A stretch of 64,000 bases of DNA from Streptomyces fructofermentans. GTDB lineage: Bacteria; Actinomycetota; Actinomycetes; Streptomycetales; Streptomycetaceae. Each line of letters starts with the position of its first letter. The first letter of the stretch is position 1. The notes under the pieces were generated by a model. It searched no databases and was not told where the DNA came from. It worked only from the letters and a program-made list of their open reading frames with translations. Location: assembly GCF_014651055.1 (NCBI RefSeq), contig NZ_BMWD01000035.1:1-64000 (forward strand), written 5' to 3'. Positions 42,734 through 51,876 of this stretch are shown piece by piece. Made by a program: the position numbers and the translations under genes.

Positions 42734-44314
42734 TCAGTTGAGCCGGGCCTTGAGGTGGTCGCCGACCCGCAGCGCGTTGGCGATGGCGGTCAGGGACGGA
42801 TTGACCGCTCCGACGCTCGGGAAGAAGCTCGTGTCGACGACGTACAGGTTGTCGAGGTCGTGTGCCTTGCAGTTGACGTCCAGGGCGGAGGCCGCCGGGT
42901 CGGTGCCGAAGCGGACGGTGCCGGCCTGGTGGGCGGTCGCCCCGATCGGCATGCCCTTGTGCAGATAGATGCTGTGGGACAGCAGCTGGTGTTCCTGCAT
43001 GCCCAAGTGCCCCAGCATGCCTTGGAGTTTGTGTCGCAGCCGCTTCAGCCCTTCGATGTTGTTCCTCTCGTCGAGGGTGAGGTGGATCCGGCCGTCGCCG
43101 TCCAGGGTGACCCTGTTGTCGGACACGGGCAGGTCCTCGCCGCAGAGCCAGAAGTCCACGGCGTGGTGCGCCATGACCTCGAACGGCTTGTCCGGGGTGA
43201 CCGCACCGGCCCATCGCGGTGCCTCGCCGTGGATCTGTTCGGCGTCCGACTTGCCGAGCATCTGGATCCCCCCGAGCGGGAAGTCCCAGTCGTCGGCGCC
43301 CAGATACCAGTCGTGCAGGGCCAACGTCTTCTGGAACCGGGTGTCGTTGGGCTCCTTCGACAGGGCCATCAGCGCGAGGTTGTTGTGCCGCATGTAGAAG
43401 CGGCCGATCACGTCGGAACTGTTGGCGAGGCCCCGCGGATGGTGCTCGTTCGCCGACGCGAGCAGCAGGGCGGCCGAGTTGACGGCCCCGCAGGAGACGA
43501 CCACGACATCGGCCGTGTACCGGACCTCCGAGCCGTCGGCGAGCCGGCCGACGACGCCGCTGACGCTGCGCCCGCTCGCGTCGGTCTCCAGCCGGACCAC
43601 ACGAGTGCTGGTCACCATCTCGACTCCGGGGTGCCGAAGAGCCGGTTCGACGCAGATCACCTCGGCGTCGGACTTGCCGCGCACGAGACAGGGGAACCCG
43701 TCCACCCTGTCGCACCGGATGCAGACACTGGTGTGCGTGGCCCGGCCGTCACGGTCCTGGGTGAGGTCGACCCCGATCGGCAGGTGGAAGGGGTGCAGCC
43801 CGCGCTTCTCCAGATCGTCGCTCAACTGCTGGATCCGGGGCTCGTGTTCGACGGGCGGGTGGGCGTACTGGGCGCTCGCCGCGCCCTCGCTCGGATCCTC
43901 ACCGTGCCGTCCGTGCACGAGATAGAGGTGCTCGGCCTCGGTGTAGTAGGGCTCCAGCTCCTCGTACGGGATCGGCCAGGCCGGCGACACACCGCCGTGG
44001 TGCCGGATCTCGCCGAAGTCCTCGGGCCTGAGCCGGAAGAGCGCGGCGCCGTAGAACTTGGTGTTCCCGCCGACGTAGTAGTTGACCTCGGGCGGGAATT
44101 CGTCACCGTTCCGGTCGAGCCAGAACTCCGGCGCCCGGTACTTGCCCTTCACGAACACACTGGTGGAGTCCCAGTTGTCCCTCTCGCGCGGGAGGTGGCC
44201 GCCGCGCTCCAGGAGGAGGACCCGCTTCCCCGACGGGGCGAGCCGGTGGGCGAGGGTGCCGCCGCCGGCTCCGGTGCCGATGATGATGACGTCGTAGTGC
44301 GGGGAGTCGCCCAC
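42734..44314 (-). CDS. GMC-family FAD-dependent oxidoreductase
   Basis: This 526-residue flavoprotein has the FAD loop IIIGTGAGGGTLAHRL (about 10-25), then LLLERGGHLPRERDNW, and the segment YYVGGNTKFYGAALFRLR in place of the usual GMC signature. That segment is seen in the bacterial branch related to gluconate and pyranose oxidases. The substrate-domain C-terminus carries the active His in AHQAGTVRFGTD and the Asn in VGAVNPSLTAIANALR. No Tat signal peptide is evident, so it is probably cytoplasmic or membrane-peripheral. It is in a minus-strand row with the cyclase, the gluconokinase/epimerase fusion, an SDR and cydAB. Electrons could enter the quinone pool, but no partner subunit or haem protein is encoded. 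Confidence 0.92.
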   Translation of the reverse strand: MGDSPHYDVIIIGTGAGGGTLAHRLAPSGKRVLLLERGGHLPRERDNWDSTSVFVKGKYRAPEFWLDRNGDEFPPEVNYYVGGNTKFYGAALFRLRPEDFGEIRHHGGVSPAWPIPYEELEPYYTEAEHLYLVHGRHGEDPSEGAASAQYAHPPVEHEPRIQQLSDDLEKRGLHPFHLPIGVDLTQDRDGRATHTSVCIRCDRVDGFPCLVRGKSDAEVICVEPALRHPGVEMVTSTRVVRLETDASGRSVSGVVGRLADGSEVRYTADVVVVSCGAVNSAALLLASANEHHPRGLANSSDVIGRFYMRHNNLALMALSKEPNDTRFQKTLALHDWYLGADDWDFPLGGIQMLGKSDAEQIHGEAPRWAGAVTPDKPFEVMAHHAVDFWLCGEDLPVSDNRVTLDGDGRIHLTLDERNNIEGLKRLRHKLQGMLGHLGMQEHQLLSHSIYLHKGMPIGATAHQAGTVRFGTDPAASALDVNCKAHDLDNLYVVDTSFFPSVGAVNPSLTAIANALRVGDHLKARLN

Positions 44315-44452
44315 GGCGACCTCCGTCCTTGCGCTCAGGGCCCTGCCTGCCGCACGGGCCTGTCACTGCGCGCGGCGGAGACCAAGCATTGCCGACTAAA
44401 GGAACATATACGCCTTTCCGGTGAACGGCGACGCGTGACGGGAGCACCGCGG

Positions 44453-45403
44453 TCACAGCACAGCGATCGGGTTGACGGGAGAACCGGTGGCCGCCGGCAG
44501 CCTCAGCGGCGCGACGACGCAGAGGAAACTCCAGCGGCCCGCGCGCGCACAGGCCGCGGTCAGCTCCTCCAACTGCAGGTAGTCCATCAGGTGCACTCCC
44601 ATGGCATTGATGGCGAGCACGTGCACGGGAAAGCCGACGCCCGGCACCGCGCTGGGGGCAGTGTCGTTGTTGCCGTCCCCGCCCAGGACCGCGACCCTGC
44701 GTTCGGCGAGGAACGCAACGGCCGCCGGATGCAGCCCGGCCCGTGCCCGCGACGCGTCCCACGCGCCCAGCTCCGCGCGGCGGCGGCGATGACCGACCCG
44801 GACGAACAGGAGGTCGCCGGGTCCGACCCGGACGCCCTGTGCGGCCTCGGCGGCTGCCAGGTCCTCGGCGGTCACATGGTCCCCGGGTTCCAGCCAGGGC
44901 ACTCCGCGCAGGGCCGGGATGTCCAGCAGTACGCCGCGGCCCACGATGCCGTCGGCCGCCAGTTCCACGGCGAGGGCGCGGGCACCGTCGGCACCGATGC
45001 TGGACGCGGGCACACCGCCGTACAGGGCGCCGTCGAACAGGACGTGGCACAGGGCGTCGAGGTGGCTGTCCGCGTCCCCGTGCACGTTCATGGCAAAGCG
45101 GTCGGTGGCGAAGTGGAGCCCGTCCGACGTGAGGTCTTCGAGGGCGGGCACGGTGATCCGGTGGGTCGCGGGCTCGGGGTTGTCCGGGGCAGGGTGCGTC
45201 TGGATCTCGGCGGCCAGCGACACAGTGAGTCCGAGCCGGACCTCGGTGGCAGCGGCCGCCACCCGCTCCGGTGTGAGCTGGTCGAGGGCTCCGCGCTCCG
45301 CGTTGCCCGCGGTGCGCGCCATGGCACGCAGCCGCTCGTGGAGCGTCCGGAACTCGTCCGCGGTCAGGCGGGGCTGCTCAGCCGGGGGCGTCGGTGATGT
45401 CAT
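44453..45403 (-). CDS. cyclase family metal-dependent hydrolase
   Basis: This 316-residue protein of the kynurenine-formamidase/cyclase fold hydrolyses or cyclises small amides, lactones or esters with a bound metal. The signature is HGDADSHLDALCHV at about 107-120 (the HxGTHxDxPxH class), with His and Asp ligands. VGPGDLLFVRVG and VLGGDGNNDTAPS segments follow and complete the beta sheet. The ATG at 45403 overlaps the stop of the gluconokinase/epimerase gene by four bases (ATGA). That coupling chose the start over a longer upstream frame. The neighbour's substrate makes a sugar-lactone hydrolase plausible, but this is only positional inference. The gap to the next gene downstream is 138 bases. 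Confidence 0.88.
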   Translation of the reverse strand: MTSPTPPAEQPRLTADEFRTLHERLRAMARTAGNAERGALDQLTPERVAAAATEVRLGLTVSLAAEIQTHPAPDNPEPATHRITVPALEDLTSDGLHFATDRFAMNVHGDADSHLDALCHVLFDGALYGGVPASSIGADGARALAVELAADGIVGRGVLLDIPALRGVPWLEPGDHVTAEDLAAAEAAQGVRVGPGDLLFVRVGHRRRRAELGAWDASRARAGLHPAAVAFLAERRVAVLGGDGNNDTAPSAVPGVGFPVHVLAINAMGVHLMDYLQLEELTAACARAGRWSFLCVVAPLRLPAATGSPVNPIAVL

Positions 45404-46932
45404 GGGCGTTCCCACGGTCTCAGGCCCCAGTGGAGCGTGTGGCGGGCGCCGGGCTCGAGCACGGTCAGCCCGGTGCCGCTGCGGAACGCGTCCGCAGGGC
45501 ATGACATGGGCTCCACCGCGACACCGGTACGCCTGCGCCCGGGTTCGGCCGGCGTGTCGCCCGTGTAGATCTGCACGTACCGCGTGCCCTCACCCAGCTC
45601 GACGTCGACGCCCCTCAGGCCGGAGGGGTGGGCGAGCCGGACGAACGCCCGGCCGCGGGCATCGCGGTCGAGTCCGGTGAAGGCGGTGTCCAGTGGCTGC
45701 TCGCCGATGGGACGGGCCGTACGAAAGTCGAACGGGGTGCCGTCGACGGACTCGCGTCCCGTCGGCAGGCCCCGTTCGTCGGTCTTCAGCCGGTACCGGG
45801 CGGGCACGGTCAGCAGCACGCTGTCGGCGGTGGCGGTGCCGACCGTCACGTACGGGTGCTGCCCCACGCCGTACGGGGCGGGTGCGTCCCCCGTGTTGGT
45901 GGCGCGGAGGGTGGTGTCGAGCCCGTCGGGGCCCAGTCGGTACTCGGCGGTCACATCCAGCAGGAAGGGGTAGCCCGGCTGCGGGAAGAGCGTGGTGCCC
46001 AGCAACACCATGTCGTCGCCGCGCGCGAGCAGCTGCCAGGGATGCCAGCGGAGCAGACCGTGGATCGCGTTGTTCTTCTCCGACTCGTTCAGCGGAAGCT
46101 GCAGGTCCTGGCCGCCGAACCGGTAGCGGCCGTCGCCGACGCGGTTGGGCCAGGGTGCCAGGATCTGGCCCCTGCCACCCAGGACGGGGGATCCGGCGTC
46201 GAATCCGTCCAGTACAGGCCTGCCGTCCACCTCGTAGTGGCGCAGCCCGGCCCCCATCCGGACCACGACGGCCGTATGCCCGCCGCTGCTCAACCGCCAC
46301 TCGTCCCCGGTGGCGCTGGAGGGTACGTGCACCCCCTCGGCCGGTGCGGCAGTGCTCGCTGCGGCGCCCACCCCGAGCACTTCCGGTTCCGCCCCCCGGT
46401 ACATGAGTGACAGCACCTCGGTGACGATCGCCTCCGGCGTCTGGTCGATCTCGACCGTGAGCGGGTGCTCGTCCGGCCCGGGCTCCTGCAGGTCCGCAAG
46501 CTGGCTTTCCAGCAGGCGGGCGGGGAAGAAGTGACCGTGCCTGGATGCCAGCCGGTCATGGATCAGAGCCCGTGAACCGTGCAGGTACACCAGCCGCGCC
46601 TCCGGCCGGCCCGACAGCAACTTGTCCCGGTAGGCGCGTTTGAGAGCGGAGCAGGTGACGACTGCCGGTTCCCCCGCCGCGATCTCACCGTCCATCCAGG
46701 TACCGATCGCATCGAGCCAGGGCTGCCGGTCGGCGTCCGTGAGGGGGTGGCCGGACGCCATCCTGGCCCGGTTCTCGGGGGAATGGAACTCGTCCCCGTC
46801 CCGCAGGCGCCACCCGAGCCTCTCCGCCAGGAGCCGGCCCACCGTGGTCTTGCCCGAACCCGACATCCCGACGATCAGCACCAGCCTCGGCGCCCCGGCG
46901 TGCACGGCCCGCGGGGCCGCCTCGGCCGTCAT
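45400..46932 (-). CDS. gluconokinase fused to aldose 1-epimerase
   Basis: This 510-residue bifunctional protein has an N-terminal shikimate-kinase-like gluconokinase (about 15-180): P-loop VGMSGSGKTTVG (21-32), RDGDEFHSPENRARM and VVTCSALKRAYRD, typical of GntK. The C-terminal domain (about 205-505) is an aldose-1-epimerase (mutarotase), with APWPNRVGDGRYRFGG, NNAIHGLLRWHPW (His), GVGQHPYVTVG (His) and VAVEPMSCPADAF (catalytic Glu). The kinase makes 6-phosphogluconate from gluconate and ATP. The epimerase interconverts alpha and beta sugar anomers. Both domains look complete, and no frameshift is visible at the junction (about 183-205). The ATG lacks a clear ribosome-binding site. It is the first gene of the minus-strand block and overlaps the cyclase gene. 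Confidence 0.93.
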   Translation of the reverse strand: MTAEAAPRAVHAGAPRLVLIVGMSGSGKTTVGRLLAERLGWRLRDGDEFHSPENRARMASGHPLTDADRQPWLDAIGTWMDGEIAAGEPAVVTCSALKRAYRDKLLSGRPEARLVYLHGSRALIHDRLASRHGHFFPARLLESQLADLQEPGPDEHPLTVEIDQTPEAIVTEVLSLMYRGAEPEVLGVGAAASTAAPAEGVHVPSSATGDEWRLSSGGHTAVVVRMGAGLRHYEVDGRPVLDGFDAGSPVLGGRGQILAPWPNRVGDGRYRFGGQDLQLPLNESEKNNAIHGLLRWHPWQLLARGDDMVLLGTTLFPQPGYPFLLDVTAEYRLGPDGLDTTLRATNTGDAPAPYGVGQHPYVTVGTATADSVLLTVPARYRLKTDERGLPTGRESVDGTPFDFRTARPIGEQPLDTAFTGLDRDARGRAFVRLAHPSGLRGVDVELGEGTRYVQIYTGDTPAEPGRRRTGVAVEPMSCPADAFRSGTGLTVLEPGARHTLHWGLRPWERP

Positions 46933-47455
46933 GGGGCAGTGACGGGCCGCAGCCCTGCCGAGGGCGGCGGACCGACTGTGGCGCCGTGGCCCCCGCGTGT
47001 CAGCGGTCCGGCGCGGCGGTGACGCTCCCGGAGCGCCCGTCCACGGGCCGGGCGCGTCCCCCCGAAGCGCCGGCCCGTTCCTCCTGTACCGGAGTACGTG
47101 CTCCCGGTATCGGCGCGGACTCCCCCGGGGACCAGGACACCCCCCGCAGCGCCGGACGGTAAGGCCGTCTCAGCGAAGACGCTCGCAGGACTCGTCATGC
47201 CACTTTCCCTTCGTGTCCCACGGCCGTCCCGCGGGATGTGGCGGGTGCTACGCCATTTTCGGCGCCTGTCTCCACAGGCGCACGCCGACGGCGGGGCACG
47301 TCGTGCGTCGAACGCGCTCGACGCGGTGGGTAGGTGGGTACCCCCGATGTGCGGGGCGTCACTTCAGACCTCACCCTGGGAAGAAGGTCCGGACGCGTGA
47401 CGACGCGACGGCCCGGCCGAGCCGTCGAGGCAAGTGACCCGGAGGCGATCCGTCC
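46933..47455. other. gene-free divergent interval (523 bases)
   Basis: This gap lies between the gluconokinase/epimerase gene (minus) and the PAS/SpoIIE gene (plus). A perfect 8-bp hairpin pairs 47262-47269 with 47274-47281 around a 4-base loop. GGGTAC at 47336-47341 resembles a SigB -10 element, but no GNNT element lies 14-16 bases upstream. Nothing else is recognisable. Confidence 0.55.
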
Positions 47456-49792
47456 ATGTCATCGTCATCCGACGACGCGCTGCTGGTGGTGGACGCGGCA
47501 GGGATCGTGCGCGAGTGGAGCGACGAGGCCCGGAGGGTGCTCGGCCGCACCGCGTCCGAGGTCGTGGGCCGGCCGGCCGGAGCCGTCATGAGCGGCATCC
47601 TCGCGTCGTCCGACCGCGAGGCCGTCGCACGGACCCGTGCGGTGCTCACGAACGGACTGCTCCTGCTGCCCCTTGCCCTCCCGGACGGCTCCGGAGGGTG
47701 GGGGGTGTACCGCGCGCCGCTGAACGGCGTCCCCGACCCGGTCGGCCTGGCCCTGCTGGAGGCCCTTTTCACGCTCTCCCCCATCGGTATGCAGGTCGTC
47801 GACCCCGAACTGCGCGTCATGCGGGTGAACACGGCCACCAAGGGCATGAGCGGGCTCCACGACGCCGACATCGTCGGGCACCGGCTCACGGACGTGGCCC
47901 GGCTGACCGCACCCGAGGCGACCGACGCGATGCTGCGCGACGTCATGGCCTCCGGTGAGCCGGCGATCGACCAGCTCCTCGGTGCCCGTCCGCCCAGCGA
48001 CCCCGACCGGGAGCACCTCTACTCGGTGTCGATCCTCCCGCTCCGCGACAGCGCGGGGCGGACCCTCGGGGCGGCCACCTCCGTGGTCGACGTCACCGAG
48101 CACGAACGGGCCCTCGCCCGGACACGGCTCCTCAACACGACGCGCGAGAACGTCGGCCGCACGCTGGAGATGGACACCACGTGCGCCGAGTTCGTCCGGG
48201 TCCTCGTACCCGACTTCGCGGACGACGTCGAACTGGACCTCCTGGACTCCGTGGTCCGCGGCGACGAACCGCCGTCCGCGCCGATCGCACGCGACATGCC
48301 CCTACGCCGCATCGCATCCGCCTCGGGCGACCGCCTGCACGAATCGCCGGGCGCGCACTCCGGGCCCGTCCGCTTTCCGGCGGCCTGGCTGGAGTCGCTC
48401 GACGACCTCCAGCCCCACCTCGTGACCTACCGGCCGCCCCCGGTCGCCCGACTGGACATCCCCCTGTCCGACAGCGGCCCCGCGGGCGACCCGTACTCCG
48501 CGATCGTCGCCCCGCTGACCCTGCGGGGCGGAGTGCTGGGAACACTGAGCCTCTACCGTTCCCCCGGCCGGCCCCGGTTCGAGGCGGAGGATCTCGACCT
48601 GACGCGGGAGCTGGCCGCGCGCGCCGCCCTGCACATCGACAACTCCCGTCGCTACACACGGGAGCACACGATCGCGGTGACACTGCACCGCTATCTGCTC
48701 CCGGAGAACCCGCCGGACCCCGCCGCGGTGGAGACGGCCCACTACCACCGGCCCACGCGGGCCAGCGGCGGCTGGTTCGACGTGATCCCGCTCTCCGGCG
48801 CGCGGGTCGCGCTGACCATGGGCCGGGTGTCGGGCGCGGGCATCCACTCGACCACGGCGATGGGCCAGCTCAGGACGGCCATCCGCACCCTGTCCTCGCT
48901 CGACCTGGAGTGCGACGAACTGCTCGCCCAGCTGAACGACACCGTCATCCGCCTGGCCGCCGAACGGGCCGCGCTGTCCATCGGCCGGTCGCCCCAGGAG
49001 GAGCCGCTGACCGCACGGTGCGCCTACGGCATCTACGACCCGCTGACGCTCAACCTCACCATCGGGCTCGCCGGACACCCCCCGCCGGTCCTGGCACTCC
49101 CGGACGGGACCACCGAGGTCCCCGACATCGCGCAGGCGCCACCTCTCGGCAGTGACGACGACGGTGCGGTGTTCGCCTCCACACGCCTGCGACTGGAGGC
49201 GGGAACGGTCATCGGGCTGCACACCGACGCGTTCCAGCCGGCCGACACCGGCGCGCAGGCGCACCTCGACCCCCTGAGGCGGATCCTTGCGGCCCCGGGC
49301 CTCTCCCTGGACGCCATGCGGGACGAGGCAGCCCGCCTGGCCACGCCCGAGGAGCCCGACGCCGACGCGATCCTGCTCCTGGCCCGCACCCGGGCGCTCG
49401 GCTCCGACCAGTTCGCCACCTGGGACCTTCCGGCCGACCCGGCGGCCGTGGCCGAGGCGCGCCGCCAGGTCCGCTCCCAGCTCGAGGCCTGGCACCTCGA
49501 CGCACTCATCTGGGACGCCGAGCTGGTGGTGAGCGAGCTGGCCACCAACGCGGTCCGGCACGGCACTCCGCCGTTCACGCTGCGGCTCATCCGCAGTCGC
49601 ACCCTGACCTGCGAGGTCAGCGACTCGAGCCCGGTGTCCCCGAACCTGCGCCATGCGCAGGCCGGCGACGAGGGCGGGCGTGGCCTCTTCATCTGCGCCG
49701 AACTGGCCCAGCGGTGGGGTGCCCGCTTCACGAACGCGGGCAAGACCATCTGGACCGAGCTGGAACTGCCCGGCGGAGCCCCGGCCCGTTGA
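47456..49792 (+). CDS. PAS-PAS-GAF-SpoIIE phosphatase with C-terminal RsbW-like ATPase
   Basis: This 778-residue cytosolic signalling protein has two PAS sensory domains (about 5-90 and 97-205), a GAF domain (about 220-400), a PP2C/SpoIIE serine phosphatase (about 415-625, with SGGWFDVIPLSGARVALTMG) and an anti-sigma-type HATPase (about 650-775). The ATPase N box is ELATNAVRHG and its G1 region is DEGGRGLFICAEL. SpoIIE-type proteins dephosphorylate STAS antagonists, and RsbW-like ATPases bind sigma factors or phosphorylate those antagonists, so both switch arms are in one chain. The PP2C metal-site aspartates look partly replaced compared with RsbU. The ATG follows a GGAGG by about ten bases. 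The gene is isolated, upstream of a small membrane protein. Confidence 0.88.
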   Translation: MSSSSDDALLVVDAAGIVREWSDEARRVLGRTASEVVGRPAGAVMSGILASSDREAVARTRAVLTNGLLLLPLALPDGSGGWGVYRAPLNGVPDPVGLALLEALFTLSPIGMQVVDPELRVMRVNTATKGMSGLHDADIVGHRLTDVARLTAPEATDAMLRDVMASGEPAIDQLLGARPPSDPDREHLYSVSILPLRDSAGRTLGAATSVVDVTEHERALARTRLLNTTRENVGRTLEMDTTCAEFVRVLVPDFADDVELDLLDSVVRGDEPPSAPIARDMPLRRIASASGDRLHESPGAHSGPVRFPAAWLESLDDLQPHLVTYRPPPVARLDIPLSDSGPAGDPYSAIVAPLTLRGGVLGTLSLYRSPGRPRFEAEDLDLTRELAARAALHIDNSRRYTREHTIAVTLHRYLLPENPPDPAAVETAHYHRPTRASGGWFDVIPLSGARVALTMGRVSGAGIHSTTAMGQLRTAIRTLSSLDLECDELLAQLNDTVIRLAAERAALSIGRSPQEEPLTARCAYGIYDPLTLNLTIGLAGHPPPVLALPDGTTEVPDIAQAPPLGSDDDGAVFASTRLRLEAGTVIGLHTDAFQPADTGAQAHLDPLRRILAAPGLSLDAMRDEAARLATPEEPDADAILLLARTRALGSDQFATWDLPADPAAVAEARRQVRSQLEAWHLDALIWDAELVVSELATNAVRHGTPPFTLRLIRSRTLTCEVSDSSPVSPNLRHAQAGDEGGRGLFICAELAQRWGARFTNAGKTIWTELELPGGAPAR

Positions 49793-49928
49793 CGCCCGCT
49801 GCCCCCGCGCGCCCGGCCGGGGTCACGAGGTGCGGGAGGCACCCGGTTGGCCGACATTGGGAGGTGACCCCGCCGGCCGGGCCCCACACCGCCCGGCCGG
49901 TCGGCCGCACGACACGAAGGAGCCGGTG

Positions 49929-50363
49929 ATGGCGAGTGAAGTGAGCGGGATCCGGCCGGACGCGGGCGTCCGGAGCTCCGCCGCGGCAGGCGTGAGCGGC
50001 GGATGGCTGGTGTTCGCGGCCGTCCTGATGATCCTCGGTGGACTCATGGCGCTGTTCGCGGGCATCTCCGCCATCGCCGACGACGACGTGTTCGCCACGA
50101 CCCGCAACTACGTGTTCGCGTTCGACCTCACCGCATGGGGCTGGATCCACCTCGTCGTCGGCCTGGTCGTCACCCTGGCCGGCGTCGCCCTGTTCCAGGG
50201 AGCGGTCTGGGCGCGGGCCGTGGGTGTCGTCGTGGCCACGCTCTCCCTCATCGCGAACTTCCTGTGGCTCCCCTACACCCCGTTCTGGGCCGCGACGCTG
50301 ATCGCGCTGAACGCCGTCGTCATCTGGGCGCTCTGCTGCGCACCGAGCCCTTCGGAGGACTGA
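49929..50363 (+). CDS. DUF7144-like four-helix membrane protein
   Basis: This 144-residue membrane protein has four hydrophobic helices at about 26-46, 65-87, 92-112 and 117-138. The sequence WLVFAAVLMILGGLMALFAGISAI, then LTAWGWIHLVVGLVVTLAGVALF, matches the pattern of the small family now called DUF7144, common in Streptomyces and without known function. The ATG at 49929 has GAAGGAG seven bases before it, which selects it over a longer shadow frame starting inside the previous gene. A convergent double hairpin follows the stop. Confidence 0.82.
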   Translation: MASEVSGIRPDAGVRSSAAAGVSGGWLVFAAVLMILGGLMALFAGISAIADDDVFATTRNYVFAFDLTAWGWIHLVVGLVVTLAGVALFQGAVWARAVGVVVATLSLIANFLWLPYTPFWAATLIALNAVVIWALCCAPSPSED

Positions 50364-50370
50364 CCCCGCC

Positions 50371-50439
50371 GGACCCGGCTCCCGGACCCCGCCGGAGCCG
50401 GGTCCCCGCACCCGGCTCCCGGGACCCCGTCCCGGGAGC
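50371..50439. terminator. double hairpin between convergent genes
   Basis: Two perfect stems lie between the DUF7144-like gene (plus) and the acyl-CoA dehydrogenase gene (minus). The first pairs 50371-50382 with 50394-50405 (12 bp, 11-base loop). The second pairs 50415-50425 with 50429-50439 (11 bp, 3-base loop). They can end transcription from both sides. Confidence 0.75.
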
Positions 50440-50447
50440 GGCCGCCC

Positions 50448-51641
50448 TCACACGAAGGCGCTCTCGCCCGTGATCGCCTTTCCGACGATGAGGGTGTTCA
50501 TCTCCCGGGTCCCCTCGAAGGAGTAGATGGCCTCCGCGTCCGCGAAGAACCGGGCCACGTCGTAGTCGAGGTCGATGCCGTTGCCGCCGAAGATCTCCCG
50601 GGCCCAGGCGACGACCTCCCGCATCCGCGTGGTGACGTACGCCTTCGCGAGCGACGAGTGCTCGTCCTCCAGCACCCCGGAGTCCTGGAGGCGCGCGAGC
50701 TGGAGCAGGAGCGCCCAGGAGGCGGTCACGTTGCCGAGGCACCTGACGAGCAGGTCCTGCACGAGCTGGAAGCCGGCGAGCGGACGACCGAACTGCTGCC
50801 GCTCCTTGGCGTAGGCGAGGGCCAGTTCGTACGCCCCGACCATCACGCCGAGCGCCTGCCAGGCGACGCCGCTGCGGGTGGCCCGCAGGACCTCCGCGAC
50901 GTCCCGGAACGAGTCGACGTTCTGCAGGCGGTCCCGCTCCGGCACCCTCACGCCGGTCAGGGTGATGTCCGCGTTCTCCACGATGCGCAGGGAGGTCTTG
51001 CGCGCGATCTTCTCCGTGGCGAAGCCCTCCGTCCCCCGGTCCACGACGAAGCCCCGGACCTGGTCGTCCTCCACGTCACGGGCCCAGACCACGACATGGT
51101 CGGCGAAGGTGGCGTTGCCGATCCACCGCTTGGCTCCGTCGAGGACCCACACGTCCCCCTCGCGCCTGGCCGTGGTGCGCATACCGGCCGCGACGTCGGA
51201 CCCGCCCAGCGGCTCCGTGAGGGCGAAGGCGCCGATCGTGTCCATCCGGGCCATGCCGGGCAGCCAGCGGTCCCGCTGCTCCTGGCTGCCGCCGGAGTGG
51301 ATCGCGTACATGGCGAGGCCGTTGTGGACGCCGAAGAACGTGGCCACGGACGCGTCGACCCGGCTCATCTCCATGGCCATCATCCCGCTGAGCAGGTGGC
51401 CGGCGGCCGGACCGCGGTCGCCGTACTCCTCGAACGACAGGCCGACCAGGCCGCTTTCACGGAATCGGTCGATCAACTCCCTGGGGAAGACGCCGTCCTC
51501 CCAGCTCTTGTTCACCAGCGGCGCCACCTCGTTCCGCATGAACGCACGTGTCTTGAGGAGTATCTTGCGGTCCTCGTGCGACAGCACGGACTCGAAGTCG
51601 TAGAAGTCGGCGGTGGTCCGATCGTCCATGTCAGCAGTCAT
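50448..51641 (-). CDS. acyl-CoA dehydrogenase (glutaryl-CoA dehydrogenase-like)
   Basis: This 397-residue FAD enzyme makes the alpha,beta double bond in acyl-CoA thioesters. All three ACAD domains are present: the helical N-terminus (SHEDRKILLKTRAFMRNEVAP), a mid beta-domain with GAFALTEPLGGSDVAAGM (the FAD-binding signature) and KRWIGNATFADH, and a C-terminal helical domain. The catalytic Glu is in YSFEGTREMNTLIVG, in the YEGT position typical of glutaryl-CoA and related dehydrogenases. Substrate specificity between glutaryl-, isovaleryl- and straight-chain acyl-CoA is not settled. The ATG at 51641 has GAAGAAGG upstream. It is divergent from the hybrid kinase gene and has no linked beta-oxidation neighbours. 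Confidence 0.93.
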   Translation of the reverse strand: MTADMDDRTTADFYDFESVLSHEDRKILLKTRAFMRNEVAPLVNKSWEDGVFPRELIDRFRESGLVGLSFEEYGDRGPAAGHLLSGMMAMEMSRVDASVATFFGVHNGLAMYAIHSGGSQEQRDRWLPGMARMDTIGAFALTEPLGGSDVAAGMRTTARREGDVWVLDGAKRWIGNATFADHVVVWARDVEDDQVRGFVVDRGTEGFATEKIARKTSLRIVENADITLTGVRVPERDRLQNVDSFRDVAEVLRATRSGVAWQALGVMVGAYELALAYAKERQQFGRPLAGFQLVQDLLVRCLGNVTASWALLLQLARLQDSGVLEDEHSSLAKAYVTTRMREVVAWAREIFGGNGIDLDYDVARFFADAEAIYSFEGTREMNTLIVGKAITGESAFV

Positions 51642-51876
51642 GGCAGCCTTCTTCCACACTTTCGTTGCTCGATGCACACGAGTCCCCGCGGCCTCGCATC
51701 GCCCTTCCTTCAACAACAGGGTGCATTCCCCTCGTTCCGGGGAAGGGAGACGGCACCGGGCGTACCGGGCCCGGGTCGCGAAGCCCGGGGCGCGATGCAC
51801 GGAGCACAAGCACAAGCACACAGCGCGAACGACACGGAGCCGGCCCGAGGGGCGGCCGCGGACGAAAGGGTGCCCA

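Noticed and set aside
47336..47341. SigB-type promoter for the PAS/SpoIIE gene
   Set aside because: GGGTAC is present, but no GNNT element occurs 14-16 bases upstream.
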